Part shown: positions 20,361-28,618 of the stretch, piece by piece
Layout: each line of letters begins with the position of its first letter
How positions within the stretch are numbered: position 1 is the first letter of the stretch
From: Actinomadura sp. 6K520
GTDB taxonomy: Bacteria; Actinomycetota; Actinomycetes; Streptosporangiales; Streptosporangiaceae
Direction of reading: 5' to 3'
Assembly (NCBI RefSeq): GCF_004349245.1
Contig: NZ_SMLC01000005.1
Location: forward strand, 51,561 to 115,560
DNA length: 64,000 nt
Position numbers and translations under genes: made by a program
The notes under the pieces: model-generated
Told to the model about the DNA's origin: nothing
The model's input: the letters and a program-made list of their open reading frames with translations, nothing else
Database searches by the model: none

Positions 20361-21950
20361 TCACCCGCGCCGGCCGGTCCAGACCGGGACGTCCGACTCG
20401 TGGACGCCTCCGTCGGAACCGAAGATCAGGTAGCGATCGAAGTCGCCCGCGAACCAGCGGTCGTGCGTGACGGCCAGGACGGTTCCCGAGTAGGAGGCCA
20501 GGCCCTCCTGCAGGGCCTCGGCGCTGGCCAGGTCCAGGTTGTCGGTCGGCTCATCCAGAAGGAGCAGGGTAGCGCCCGACAGTTCCAGGAGGAGGATCTG
20601 CAGGCGGGCCTGCTGGCCGCCCGAGAGGGTCTCGAACGGGCGGGTGCCGGCGGGCGCGAGTTCGTAGCGGGCCAGCGCGGCCATGGCGTCGTTGCGGGTG
20701 AGCGCGTACTCCGACATGACGATCTCCGCGGGTGTGCGGGCGTGCAGGTCCGGGCGGGCGTGGGTCTGGACGAAGTGGCCGGGGACGACCCGGGCGCCGA
20801 GGCGGAACGCTCCGCTGTGCGGTATTCGGCCGCCTGCCAGCAGGCGCAGGAACATCGACTTGCCGGAGCCGTTGGACCCCAGTACCGCGACGCGCTCGCC
20901 GTACCGGATCTCGGTGTCGAACGGGCGCGTGGTGCCGGTCAGTTCAAGGGACTCGCAGATGAGCGCGCGCTTGCCGGTGCGGCCGCCGCGCAGGCGCATC
21001 CGCACGTTCTGCTCCTTAGGCGCGCTCTGCGGCGGCCCCGCCTCCTCGAAGCGCCGCAGGCGGGTGCGGGCGGCCCGGTAGGAGGAGGCGACCGCGTCGT
21101 TGTTCGCCGCGCGCTGGCGGAGTACGTGGACGAGCCGTTTGAGGCGGGCGTGCTCCTCGTCCCAGCGGCGGCGCAGCTCATGGAGGCGTTCGGTACGGTC
21201 GCGGCGGGCCTGCGCATAACCCGCGAACCCGCCACCGTGGACCCACACGTCACGCGACTCCACCGTGACGATGCGGTCGGCCGCGTCGGCGAGCAGCTGC
21301 CGGTCGTGGGACACCAGCAGGACGGTCTTGCTCGTCGCACGCAGCTTCCCGGCCAGCCACTCCTTGCCGGGGATGTCGAGGTAGTTGTCGGGCTCGTCCA
21401 GCAGGAGGACCTCGTCCGGGCCGCGCAGCAGGGCCTCCAGGACGAGGCGCTTCTGCTCGCCGCCCGACAGCGTGGCGACGCCGCGGGTCTTCGCCGCGTC
21501 GAAGGGCAGGCCCAGCGCCATCGTGGTGCAGGCGTCCCAGACGACCTCCATGTCGTAGCCGCCCGCGTCGGTGTAGTCGGTGATGGCCCCGGCGTAGGCG
21601 AGCTGGCTGGGTTCACCGTCGTCCAGCTCCCGCTCGGCGCGGGCCAGCCGCTCCGCCGCCTCCCGGACTCCGTCCGGCGCCACCGAGAGCAGCAGGTCGC
21701 GGACGGTCCGCCCGTCGCGGACGCCGCCGATGAACTGGCGCATGACACCGAGGCCGCCGGAGCTCGTCACCACGCCCTCGGACGGCTCGATGTCCCCCGC
21801 GATCAGCCGCAGCAACGTCGTCTTGCCGGCCCCGTTGGGCCCGACGAGCGCGGCGATCACCCCCTCCCCGACGCGGAAGGAGACGTCGTCCAGGAGCGGC
21901 CGGCCGTCGGGAAGCGCATAGGTCAGCCGGCTCACCTCGATATGGCCCAT
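20361..21950 (-). CDS. ABC-F family ATPase
   Basis: A 529-residue soluble protein with two nucleotide-binding domains and no membrane segments. Domain 1 has GPNGAGKTT, LSGGEQKRL and LLLDEPDNYLD; domain 2 has GSNGSGKSM, LSGGQQARL and LLLDEPTDNLD. A charged helical linker of about 80 residues lies between. ABC-F proteins act on the ribosome, either as translation factors or as antibiotic-resistance protection factors. The divergent TetR repressor favours an inducible resistance role, but the sequence alone does not prove it. Confidence 0.92.
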   Translation of the reverse strand: MGHIEVSRLTYALPDGRPLLDDVSFRVGEGVIAALVGPNGAGKTTLLRLIAGDIEPSEGVVTSSGGLGVMRQFIGGVRDGRTVRDLLLSVAPDGVREAAERLARAERELDDGEPSQLAYAGAITDYTDAGGYDMEVVWDACTTMALGLPFDAAKTRGVATLSGGEQKRLVLEALLRGPDEVLLLDEPDNYLDIPGKEWLAGKLRATSKTVLLVSHDRQLLADAADRIVTVESRDVWVHGGGFAGYAQARRDRTERLHELRRRWDEEHARLKRLVHVLRQRAANNDAVASSYRAARTRLRRFEEAGPPQSAPKEQNVRMRLRGGRTGKRALICESLELTGTTRPFDTEIRYGERVAVLGSNGSGKSMFLRLLAGGRIPHSGAFRLGARVVPGHFVQTHARPDLHARTPAEIVMSEYALTRNDAMAALARYELAPAGTRPFETLSGGQQARLQILLLELSGATLLLLDEPTDNLDLASAEALQEGLASYSGTVLAVTHDRWFAGDFDRYLIFGSDGGVHESDVPVWTGRRG

Positions 21951-21955
21951 ACACC

Positions 21956-22015
21956 CTCTCGTACGTTGTTCTAGTGACCGGATCAACGGTCGAGTTCCGG
22001 TTCAATGTACTAGAG
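21956..22015. promoter_or_regulatory. imperfect dyad between ABC-F and TetR genes
   Basis: CTCTCGTACGTTG (21956-21968) and CAATGTACTAGAG (22003-22015) are inverted copies matching at 11 of 13 positions, placed at the two edges of the divergent intergenic region. A TACTAGAGT block eight bases before the tetR ATG resembles a -10 element for a leaderless transcript. These are candidate TetR binding sites. Confidence 0.5.
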
Positions 22016-22022
22016 TGGACGC

Positions 22023-22688
22023 ATGACCGAGAGCGTATGGCTGCGCCGGAACCGGCCCCGGCGGGAGGCGCCGCCCCTGACGCGGGAGCGGATCGTCGCC
22101 GAGGCCGTGGCCCTGCTGGACGAGGAGGGCGCCGGGCGGCTGACGATGCGCCGGCTCGCCGAGCGTCTCGACACCGGGGCCACGACCCTGTACTGGCACG
22201 TCAAGACGAAGGACGACGTCCTGGAGCTGGCGCTCGACGCCGTCTTCGGAGACGTCCCGGTTCCCGGGGCCGGGACGGACTGGCGCGCCGACGTGATCGC
22301 GCTCATGTCGGGCTGGCGGGCGGCGATGCTGCGCCACCCCTGGTCGGCGTCGATCCTCGGAGGCCGCCCGCTCCTCGGCCCGGAGGTGATGGCCCGGACC
22401 GACTTCCTGTACGCCGCCCTGGCCGCGACCGGGCTGACCGGCACCCGGCTCGCGGGCGCCGCGTACGCGGTCGCGAACTACGTCATCGGCTCGGCGCTCA
22501 TGGAGGTCGGGGCCCGGCGCGACGACGGGCCCGAGGCGGAGAAGGCCGCCGAGGGGCATCTCGCCCGCCACCGCGACCGGTACCCGCATCTCGCCGCGCA
22601 CGGCCATCTCAGCGGCGGCGAGTGGGACGACGCCTTCCGCCAGGGGCTGGGCTACCTCCTGGACGGGGTGGCCCGCGCAGGAACTTAA
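22023..22688 (+). CDS. TetR-family repressor (TetR_C class)
   Basis: A 221-residue regulator. The helix-turn-helix includes LTMRRLAERLDTGATTLYWHVKTKDDVLELAL, with the YWHVK signature of the tetracycline-repressor-like subgroup. The C-terminal domain is helical. It is divergent from the ABC-F gene with a 72-base gap and is the natural candidate for its repressor. Its stop overlaps the XRE gene end by four bases. Confidence 0.92.
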   Translation: MTESVWLRRNRPRREAPPLTRERIVAEAVALLDEEGAGRLTMRRLAERLDTGATTLYWHVKTKDDVLELALDAVFGDVPVPGAGTDWRADVIALMSGWRAAMLRHPWSASILGGRPLLGPEVMARTDFLYAALAATGLTGTRLAGAAYAVANYVIGSALMEVGARRDDGPEAEKAAEGHLARHRDRYPHLAAHGHLSGGEWDDAFRQGLGYLLDGVARAGT

Positions 22689-23536
22689 CGAGCGGGAGTG
22701 CCGGCGGGGAACTCCTCGGTGCCGAGTACCCGCAGCAGTTCAAGGCGCTCGCGGGACTCTTCGTCCGCCGGGGTGAGGACCACCAGCTCCTGCCGCTGGT
22801 CCGGGGTGACCAGGGTCTCGCAGTCCATCAGCAGGCTTCCCACCCGCGGATTCACGACGGTCTTGCGGTCGGCGCGCCGTACCGCGACCTCGTGCTCGTC
22901 CCAGAGGCGGCGGAAGTCACCGCTGGCGGCCCGCAGCCGGTCGACGAGCCGGGACACCTCCGGGTCGCCCGGCCGGCGGCCCGCCACCACGCGCAGGTCG
23001 GCCACGATCTGGCGGGCGTGGCGCTCCCGGTCCCCGGGCGGGTGGGCGGCGCGGATGTCCGGCTCGGTGAACCAGCGGTACGGGAGGTAGCGCCGGTCTC
23101 CGGAGAGGCCCGTGAGGTCCCCCGCCAGCAGGACGGACGTCCGGTTCTGCGCGAGAACCTCCCCCAGTTCGGACACCACCAGCGCCGGGGTGCCGTCGAG
23201 CAGGTCGAGCATGCGGATCAGGCCGGCGCGGGCGAGGCGGGCCGTCCCGTCGGCGGGCGCCGGCTGGTGGCCGGCGAGATGGAACAGGTGGTCGCGCTCG
23301 TCGTCGGACAGGCGGAGCGCCCGGGCCAGCGCGCCGAGCAGCTGCGTCGAAGGCCGGCTGCCGCGGCCCTGCTCAAGGCGGACGACGTAGTCCACGGACA
23401 TGCCGGCGAGCATCGCGACCTCCTCACGGCGAAGCCCCGAGGTGCGGCGGCGCGGCCCCTCGGTGAGCCCCGCCTCCGCGGGCCGGATGGCCTGGCGTCG
23501 GCGGCGCAGGAAGTCGGCGAGCTCTGCACGTTGCAT
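22685..23536 (-). CDS. XRE-family regulator with MmyB-like domain
   Basis: A 283-residue protein. The Cro/C1 helix-turn-helix at about residues 30-75 reads LRREEVAMLAGMSVDYVVRLEQGR. The rest matches the MmyB-type PAS-like ligand domain (RYLPYRWFTEPDIRAAHPPG, LRVVAGRRPGDPEV). Such proteins in actinomycetes usually sit divergent from the oxidoreductase they control, which is what is seen here with the aldo/keto reductase. The ATG at 23536 gives the usual family N terminus (RAELADFLRRRR). Confidence 0.9.
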   Translation of the reverse strand: MQRAELADFLRRRRQAIRPAEAGLTEGPRRRTSGLRREEVAMLAGMSVDYVVRLEQGRGSRPSTQLLGALARALRLSDDERDHLFHLAGHQPAPADGTARLARAGLIRMLDLLDGTPALVVSELGEVLAQNRTSVLLAGDLTGLSGDRRYLPYRWFTEPDIRAAHPPGDRERHARQIVADLRVVAGRRPGDPEVSRLVDRLRAASGDFRRLWDEHEVAVRRADRKTVVNPRVGSLLMDCETLVTPDQRQELVVLTPADEESRERLELLRVLGTEEFPAGTPAR

Positions 23537-23660
23537 GACTCCATGGAACCTCGCCGCGAGCCGCATTATCCAGGGAGCGGCTCTCCCACGATGAGCGCTC
23601 CGCTTTCGCCCCTCTCGGTTCGCGCGCAGGGTCGGGGGTGACAGTGACGCTAGGGAGAAC

Positions 23661-24659
23661 ATGATGCAGACAAGAATCCTGGGCAGGTCGGGCCCGGCCG
23701 TTTCCGCGCTGGGGCTGGGCGCGATGGGGATGTCGGACGCCTACGGCCCCGCCGACCGCACCGAGAGCATCGCCACCGTGCACGCCGCGCTGGACGCCGG
23801 CGTCACGCTGATCGACACCGGCGACTTCTACGCCATGGGGCACAACGAGCTGCTGCTGGCCGAGGCGCTGCGCGGGCGCGATCGCGACGGCTACCAGCTG
23901 AGCGTGAAGTTCGGAATGCTGCGGGGGCCGGGGCCCGGCTTCGGCGGGCACGACGGCCGTCCCGAGGCGGTCAAGAACTTCCTGGCCTACTCGCTGACCC
24001 GGCTCGGCACCGACCACGTCGACGTCTACCGCCCCGCGCGGCTGGACCCCGGCGTGCCGATCGAGGAGACGGTCGGCGCGATCAAGGAGATGATCGACGC
24101 CGGGTACGTGCGGCACCTCGGGCTCTCGGAGGTCGACGCGGCGACGGTCCGGCGGGCGCACGCCGTGCATCCGGTCGCCGACCTCCAGATCGAGTACTCG
24201 CTGATCTCCCGCGCGGTGGAGGACGACGTCCTGCCCACGCTGCGGGAGCTGGGCATCGGCATGACCGCGTACGGCGTCCTCGGCCGGGGGCTGATCTCCG
24301 GGCACTGGTCCGCCGACCGCGGCGCCGCCGGCGACGGCCGTGCCGCGATGATGCCGCGCTTTTCCGGCGAGAACGTGGAACACAACCTCGCCCTCGTGGA
24401 CGCGCTCCGCGGGGTCGCCGGAACGAAGGGATGCACCGTCGCCCAGCTCGCCATCGCCTGGGTCGCCGCGCAGGGTGCGGACATCGTGCCGCTGGTCGGT
24501 GCCCGCACCCGGAAACGGCTGGCGGAGGCGCTGCCCGCGGTGGAGGTGACCCTCACCGCCGACGACCTGGCCGAGATCGAGAAGGCCGTGCCGCGAGGCG
24601 CGGCGCGCGGCGACCGGTACCCCTCGACGTTCATGGCCAACCTGGGCGCGGGCAACTGA
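23661..24659 (+). CDS. aldo/keto reductase
   Basis: A 332-residue NADPH-dependent TIM-barrel reductase. Family signs are LGLGAMGMSDAYGPADR, the catalytic Asp/Tyr in LIDTGDFYAMGHNE, the Lys in LSVKFGML, and the C-terminal cofactor stretch IVPLVGARTRKRLAEAL. The usual catalytic-histidine position reads VDVYRPARLD, as in the AKR13-like group. It is divergent from the XRE regulator. The substrate is unknown. Confidence 0.9.
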   Translation: MMQTRILGRSGPAVSALGLGAMGMSDAYGPADRTESIATVHAALDAGVTLIDTGDFYAMGHNELLLAEALRGRDRDGYQLSVKFGMLRGPGPGFGGHDGRPEAVKNFLAYSLTRLGTDHVDVYRPARLDPGVPIEETVGAIKEMIDAGYVRHLGLSEVDAATVRRAHAVHPVADLQIEYSLISRAVEDDVLPTLRELGIGMTAYGVLGRGLISGHWSADRGAAGDGRAAMMPRFSGENVEHNLALVDALRGVAGTKGCTVAQLAIAWVAAQGADIVPLVGARTRKRLAEALPAVEVTLTADDLAEIEKAVPRGAARGDRYPSTFMANLGAGN

Positions 24660-24666
24660 CGGGCGG

Positions 24667-24698
24667 CTCCCCGGTGGACCCGCGGGCCCACCGGGGAG
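24667..24698. terminator. bidirectional hairpin between convergent genes
   Basis: Arms CTCCCCGGTGG and CCACCGGGGAG enclose a ten-base loop between the aldo/keto reductase and acylase ends. A second, mutually exclusive small stem (GGAGGC/GCCTCC, 24695-24710) overlaps the acylase stop codon. Confidence 0.65.
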
Positions 24699-24701
24699 GC
24701 T

Positions 24702-27050
24702 TCAGCCTCCGTTGAGCCGGACGACCTTGAGGCCGGGAGCCCTGGTGATCTCGTCCGCGCAGAAGCGCCCGGTGACCCAGCCCTTCTTCGAGAAGAGGCG
24801 GGTCTGGTCGGCGTAGTGGGGGGACGTCGGGTCGGCGGACTGGGAGTAGGTCATGAGAGTGCGGGTGTCGGGGCAGCGGTCGTCGTCGAAGGAGACCACC
24901 TGGACGTAACTGGACCCGGTCCCGACCTCCGTGTACCCCTGGCCCGGTGTCCATCTGGCCTCGATCTTGTTGAGGATGCCGAGGTCCTCGGTGCCGCCCC
25001 CGACCGGGATCTTCTCGCCGTTGCGGGTGACGTACTGGTGGTCGCCGAGGGGCGCGTCCAGGGGGATCTTCGACGTGCGCAGATCGGCGACCGCGTCGAT
25101 CAGTGCCTTGCGGGCCGCCCAGGAGGCGGTGTTGAAGTCGCGCGGCGTGTTCACCGGGTCGGAGACGTCGAACGGCGTCTTCCACAGGTCCCAGGCGGCC
25201 GTGGCCTTGCGCCAGTAGCGGTCGAACAGGAGGGCGCCGCGGCTGCCGGTGTCGGCGGTCCTGTCCCACTCGCCGAGGACGTCGCAGGGCGCGCCGAGCC
25301 GCATCTCGCGACACATCCGCACGGTGCCCTCGGCGGCGAGTTCGCCCGCGATGTTGCGGTTGGCGAAGACGAGGTCCTGCATGTCCGGGCGGGTGAACCG
25401 GCCCTGGCCGAGCCGGTCCCGGACGGCGACGAGGCCGCTCCGCGTGCGCAGGGTGCGCTCCGTTCTCTCGTCACCGATGATGCGGTCGTACCCGGTCAGC
25501 GGCTTCCGGGGGTTGGACAGCCAGTGGCTGTCGTTGGAGTTGGTGACGTAGTCGGCGCGGTTCAGCACCGGGTAGCGGCCGGGGTCGAGGATGCCCGGCT
25601 GGACGGTCCCGGGGGCCCGGCCCGGCGCGCAGGACGACCGGGTGCCGTCCAGGATCGCCAGCCCGGCCTGGCGGAACGTCAGGTGGCCGAGAAGGCTGTT
25701 GCAGCGGTCCGCGAACTCGTCGGTGACGTTGGGAAGCACCTGGATCTGCGCGAAGAGGGCGTCGCCCCGGGAGTCGGCGGCGATCGTGTTGACCCAGGGC
25801 AGGCCCTGGGTCTGCTTCAGCGCGCGGACGGCGTCGTCGGTCGTCCGGGCCCTGCTCAGGGCGAGCGAGGTGTTGGCGAGGCGGACGTTGGTGGCGTTCG
25901 GGTCGGTGAGCGCGTAGGCGTTCCACGTCGTCCACGGCAGGTCGATGGACGAGACGGACGTGACGATGGGGCCGTAGCGGCTGCGCCACAGCGTCCTCGT
26001 CACCGGCTTGAGCGAGCCGTCCTGCTGCTTGGCCTGGACGGTGACCCGCCGCTTGGTCATCTTCTCCTTCCTGCCGTCCACGAAGTACGACGTCGGGTCG
26101 CCGGGCACCAGGCGCAGTTCCGTCAGGCTGAACGGCACGCCGGTGGCGACCGTGTGGCTCCACGCGAACGTGGCGGTGTGGCCGATGTTGATCGCGGGCG
26201 AGCCGAGAAGGCCGGCGCCGCTCACGTCGACCTCGCCGGGGATCGTCTGGTGCATCTGCCAGAAGCGCCGCCCGTTGTGCCACGGGTAGTGCGGGTTGCC
26301 CAGCAGGAGCCCGTGGCCGTTCGCGGTGCCCTCGCTCCCGACGGCGATCGCGTTGCTGCCCATGGCGGCGTCCGCCATCAGGTTCCGGGCGGCCTCGGCG
26401 GCCTCCTGTGGCGACTGCGTGGCGCGCCTGACCGCGTTCTCGCCCGGCGGGGCGGCCGCCACGATCTGGTCGGTGCTCCTGCCGGAGGCGCCGAGCATGG
26501 CGAGCGCGTAGCCGCGGCGGTGGACGTCCAGCTCGGTGACGGGCCGCAGCCACGCGGCGCCCTTGCACGCGGGGTCGGTGATCTCGCCTTCGCGCAGGAA
26601 CCGGTTGTACCCGGCCGCCCATCCGCGGCTGACCGCGCGCACCTCGGCGGCCGGGCCGTAGGGCGCGGGCGCGGCGATCAGCTTCTCCACGATGCCGCTG
26701 TCGTTGACGGACGTGAAGAACACGTCGCTGGCCAGGTTGGTCGACGCCGAAGAGAGCGAGCCGTCCGGGGCGGCCTCGACTCCGAAGTACTTGGAGCGTT
26801 CCCCGCTCAGGGTGACGACGCCCTGCGCGATCAGGCAGATGTTGTCCTTCGCCGCCGCGTAACCGGTGCCGTAGCCCAGGCCGGCGTAGTCCTTCGCCGT
26901 GATGTGCGGAATGCCGTACCCGGTGTAGCGGATGGTGGCCGCCATGCCGCGTTCCGAGGGCAATTCGGTGGCGGCGGAGGCGGGTACGGGGGTCGAAAGG
27001 GCGACGCCGAGGACGGCGGTTCCCGCCACACGCAGGAGATGGCGCGGCAT
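24702..27050 (-). CDS. secreted penicillin acylase family protein
   Basis: A 782-residue Ntn-hydrolase precursor. A signal peptide is clear (MPRHLLRVAGTAVLGVALS, cleavage near ASA-ATE). The alpha-subunit start reads TIRYTGYGIPHITAKDY. The autoprocessing/nucleophile site is MGSNAIAVG with Ser232, followed by LLLGNPHYPW. Family members hydrolyse amide-linked acyl chains of beta-lactams, lipopeptides or acyl-homoserine lactones after self-cleavage into two subunits. AGGAGC precedes the ATG. The substrate is not predictable; export suggests action on an external acyl-amide. Confidence 0.92.
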   Translation of the reverse strand: MPRHLLRVAGTAVLGVALSTPVPASAATELPSERGMAATIRYTGYGIPHITAKDYAGLGYGTGYAAAKDNICLIAQGVVTLSGERSKYFGVEAAPDGSLSSASTNLASDVFFTSVNDSGIVEKLIAAPAPYGPAAEVRAVSRGWAAGYNRFLREGEITDPACKGAAWLRPVTELDVHRRGYALAMLGASGRSTDQIVAAAPPGENAVRRATQSPQEAAEAARNLMADAAMGSNAIAVGSEGTANGHGLLLGNPHYPWHNGRRFWQMHQTIPGEVDVSGAGLLGSPAINIGHTATFAWSHTVATGVPFSLTELRLVPGDPTSYFVDGRKEKMTKRRVTVQAKQQDGSLKPVTRTLWRSRYGPIVTSVSSIDLPWTTWNAYALTDPNATNVRLANTSLALSRARTTDDAVRALKQTQGLPWVNTIAADSRGDALFAQIQVLPNVTDEFADRCNSLLGHLTFRQAGLAILDGTRSSCAPGRAPGTVQPGILDPGRYPVLNRADYVTNSNDSHWLSNPRKPLTGYDRIIGDERTERTLRTRSGLVAVRDRLGQGRFTRPDMQDLVFANRNIAGELAAEGTVRMCREMRLGAPCDVLGEWDRTADTGSRGALLFDRYWRKATAAWDLWKTPFDVSDPVNTPRDFNTASWAARKALIDAVADLRTSKIPLDAPLGDHQYVTRNGEKIPVGGGTEDLGILNKIEARWTPGQGYTEVGTGSSYVQVVSFDDDRCPDTRTLMTYSQSADPTSPHYADQTRLFSKKGWVTGRFCADEITRAPGLKVVRLNGG

Positions 27051-27118
27051 TGCGGCTCCTTGATCACAGAGGCTCCGCAAAATTCGCATACACCGACGAA
27101 TCTGACAAGACCCCGGGT

Positions 27119-27589
27119 TCAGGGGGCCAGGCCGGGAAGGTCGGCCGCGTGGTCGCCCAGGTAGGCGGCGAGTGTCTCGGGGATGAGGTCGATGGGCGCC
27201 AGCGCGGCCGGAGTGCAGGTCACCCGCTCGACGTCGTGGCGCCCGCTGCCCGGGTCGTCGAACTCCGGGCCGTGCCTGCGGGACAGGTCCATCGAGACCA
27301 GGCGGCACACGTAGAAGGTGTTCAGACGGTACAGACCGGGGCTTTGCTCACCGCACGCGAAGACCTGCCGGACGGCACCCGCGGTGGCGCCCAGCTCCTC
27401 GTCCAACTCCCGCCGCAGCGCCGCCTCCGGGGAGGCGTCCCCGGGCTCGATCCCGCCGCCCGGGGTCGTCCAGTAGACGGGACGGCCGGGCTTCGTGCGC
27501 CGGATCAGCACGAGCGCGTCACCGTCCAGCAGGAGGGCCCGGACGGCGCGCCGCAGCCGGGGAGTCTCACTCACGGGTTCGGCCCTCAC
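27119..27589 (-). CDS. Nudix hydrolase
   Basis: A 156-residue pyrophosphohydrolase. The Nudix box is complete: a glycine-rich GGGIEPGDASPEAAL followed by RRELDEELGA, at about residues 43-67. The rest is a compact single domain of normal length. It lies 68 bases downstream of the acylase start region on the same strand and is divergent from the DUF4253 gene. The nucleotide substrate is not identifiable from sequence. Confidence 0.9.
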   Translation of the reverse strand: MRAEPVSETPRLRRAVRALLLDGDALVLIRRTKPGRPVYWTTPGGGIEPGDASPEAALRRELDEELGATAGAVRQVFACGEQSPGLYRLNTFYVCRLVSMDLSRRHGPEFDDPGSGRHDVERVTCTPAALAPIDLIPETLAAYLGDHAADLPGLAP

Positions 27590-27644
27590 GTATTCGGGTG
27601 GGCGGCGAAGACCCCGCCATCATCCCGCACCCGGATCGCCGCCG

Positions 27645-27680
27645 GGTCGTTCCCGGGCGGACGCCCGCCCGGGAACGACC
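27645..27680. repeat. 16-bp-arm perfect palindrome
   Basis: GGTCGTTCCCGGGCGG and its exact complement are separated by four bases. It lies between the divergent Nudix and DUF4253 genes, and its right arm contains the GGAAC of the candidate promoter at 27672. It could be an operator or a cruciform/hairpin element. Confidence 0.8.
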
Positions 27681-27697
27681 GAACCGTACGGCTCGTC
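27672..27697 (+). promoter_or_regulatory. candidate ECF-sigma promoter
   Basis: GGAAC (27672-27676), a 17-base spacer and CGTC (27694-27697) match the general ECF sigma consensus in actinomycetes. It would start transcription about 70 bases before the DUF4253 start. A second site at 45981 shares 19 of 20 bases around the -35. Confidence 0.5.
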
Positions 27698-27774
27698 CCC
27701 TCGGCGGCCCCTGCGCCGTTACCATCACCAGTGCCAAGATCCTGTTGGCATGCTCTGTACCGGAACGGCGTGAA

Positions 27775-28614
27775 ATGGATGATGTGGAGGTCCGGCACCT
27801 GCCGGGCGACCTGCCGCAGCTCTTCGACGGCGGCATCGACGGCGCTGCCGCCGGGCGGACGCTGTCGGTGCCGCTGCCCGAGGGTGACCTGGTCTGGCCC
27901 GACCCGGGCTATCCGCAGCGGCGGCTGCTCATGCGTCCCGCGTTCTGGCTGAGCGACGAGCCCGTCCGCGGCGAGCTGTGGTGCAGGCTCCGCGCCGAGC
28001 ACCCCCGGTCGGGGCTGTGGCCGCTGCTGATGGACGAGACCGACCAGCCCTGGGCGTCCGGGCAGATCGCGCCCGAACCGGCGGCCGAGATCGGCAACTA
28101 CCACCCCCACGCCTTCATGTCCGAGGTGTGGGCCGACTGGGCCGAGCAGGCGGACGAGAGCGACCACGACGACCTCGCCCCCTTCGGCCGCCACTGCCCC
28201 GGGCTCGCCCCGCCCGGCGTCCCGCTCGACGACCCCGGCGTCATGGCGGACCGGTACGCCCGCGTGCTCGCAGCCCGCGGCCTGCCGCTGGGCCTGGTCG
28301 CGGTGGACCGCGGCGCCGACGCGCCGGCCGTCGCCGGCTGGCAGGGCGCCCTCAACCACAACGAGTGGACGGCGCCGCTCGCCGCCGTGCTGCGCAGCTG
28401 GGAGGACCGCTTCGGCGCGCACGTCGTCGGGCTCGGCTTCAACACGCTGGAGCTGAGCGTCGCCGCTCCCCCGGTCACCGTCCGGCACGCCGTCCACGTC
28501 GCGGCCGAGCACTGGGCCTTCTGCCCCGACATCCTGTTCCAGGGCCCGGGCACCCTCGCCGGCTACGCGGAGGAGATCCGCGGCAAGACCAACTGGTCCT
28601 TCTGGTGGGATTGA
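27775..28614 (+). CDS. DUF4253 domain protein
   Basis: A 279-residue soluble protein. The C-terminal half has the DUF4253 pattern: LAARGLPLGLVAVDRGADAP, then WEDRFGAHVVGLGFNTLELSVA and ending with HWAFCPDILFQG and aromatic residues. The function of the family is unknown. The ATG at 27775 was chosen because the conserved sequence begins right after it and the candidate ECF promoter lies upstream. Four bases separate it from the next gene, so the two are probably co-transcribed. Confidence 0.8.
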   Translation: MDDVEVRHLPGDLPQLFDGGIDGAAAGRTLSVPLPEGDLVWPDPGYPQRRLLMRPAFWLSDEPVRGELWCRLRAEHPRSGLWPLLMDETDQPWASGQIAPEPAAEIGNYHPHAFMSEVWADWAEQADESDHDDLAPFGRHCPGLAPPGVPLDDPGVMADRYARVLAARGLPLGLVAVDRGADAPAVAGWQGALNHNEWTAPLAAVLRSWEDRFGAHVVGLGFNTLELSVAAPPVTVRHAVHVAAEHWAFCPDILFQGPGTLAGYAEEIRGKTNWSFWWD

Positions 28615-28618
28615 GCCC

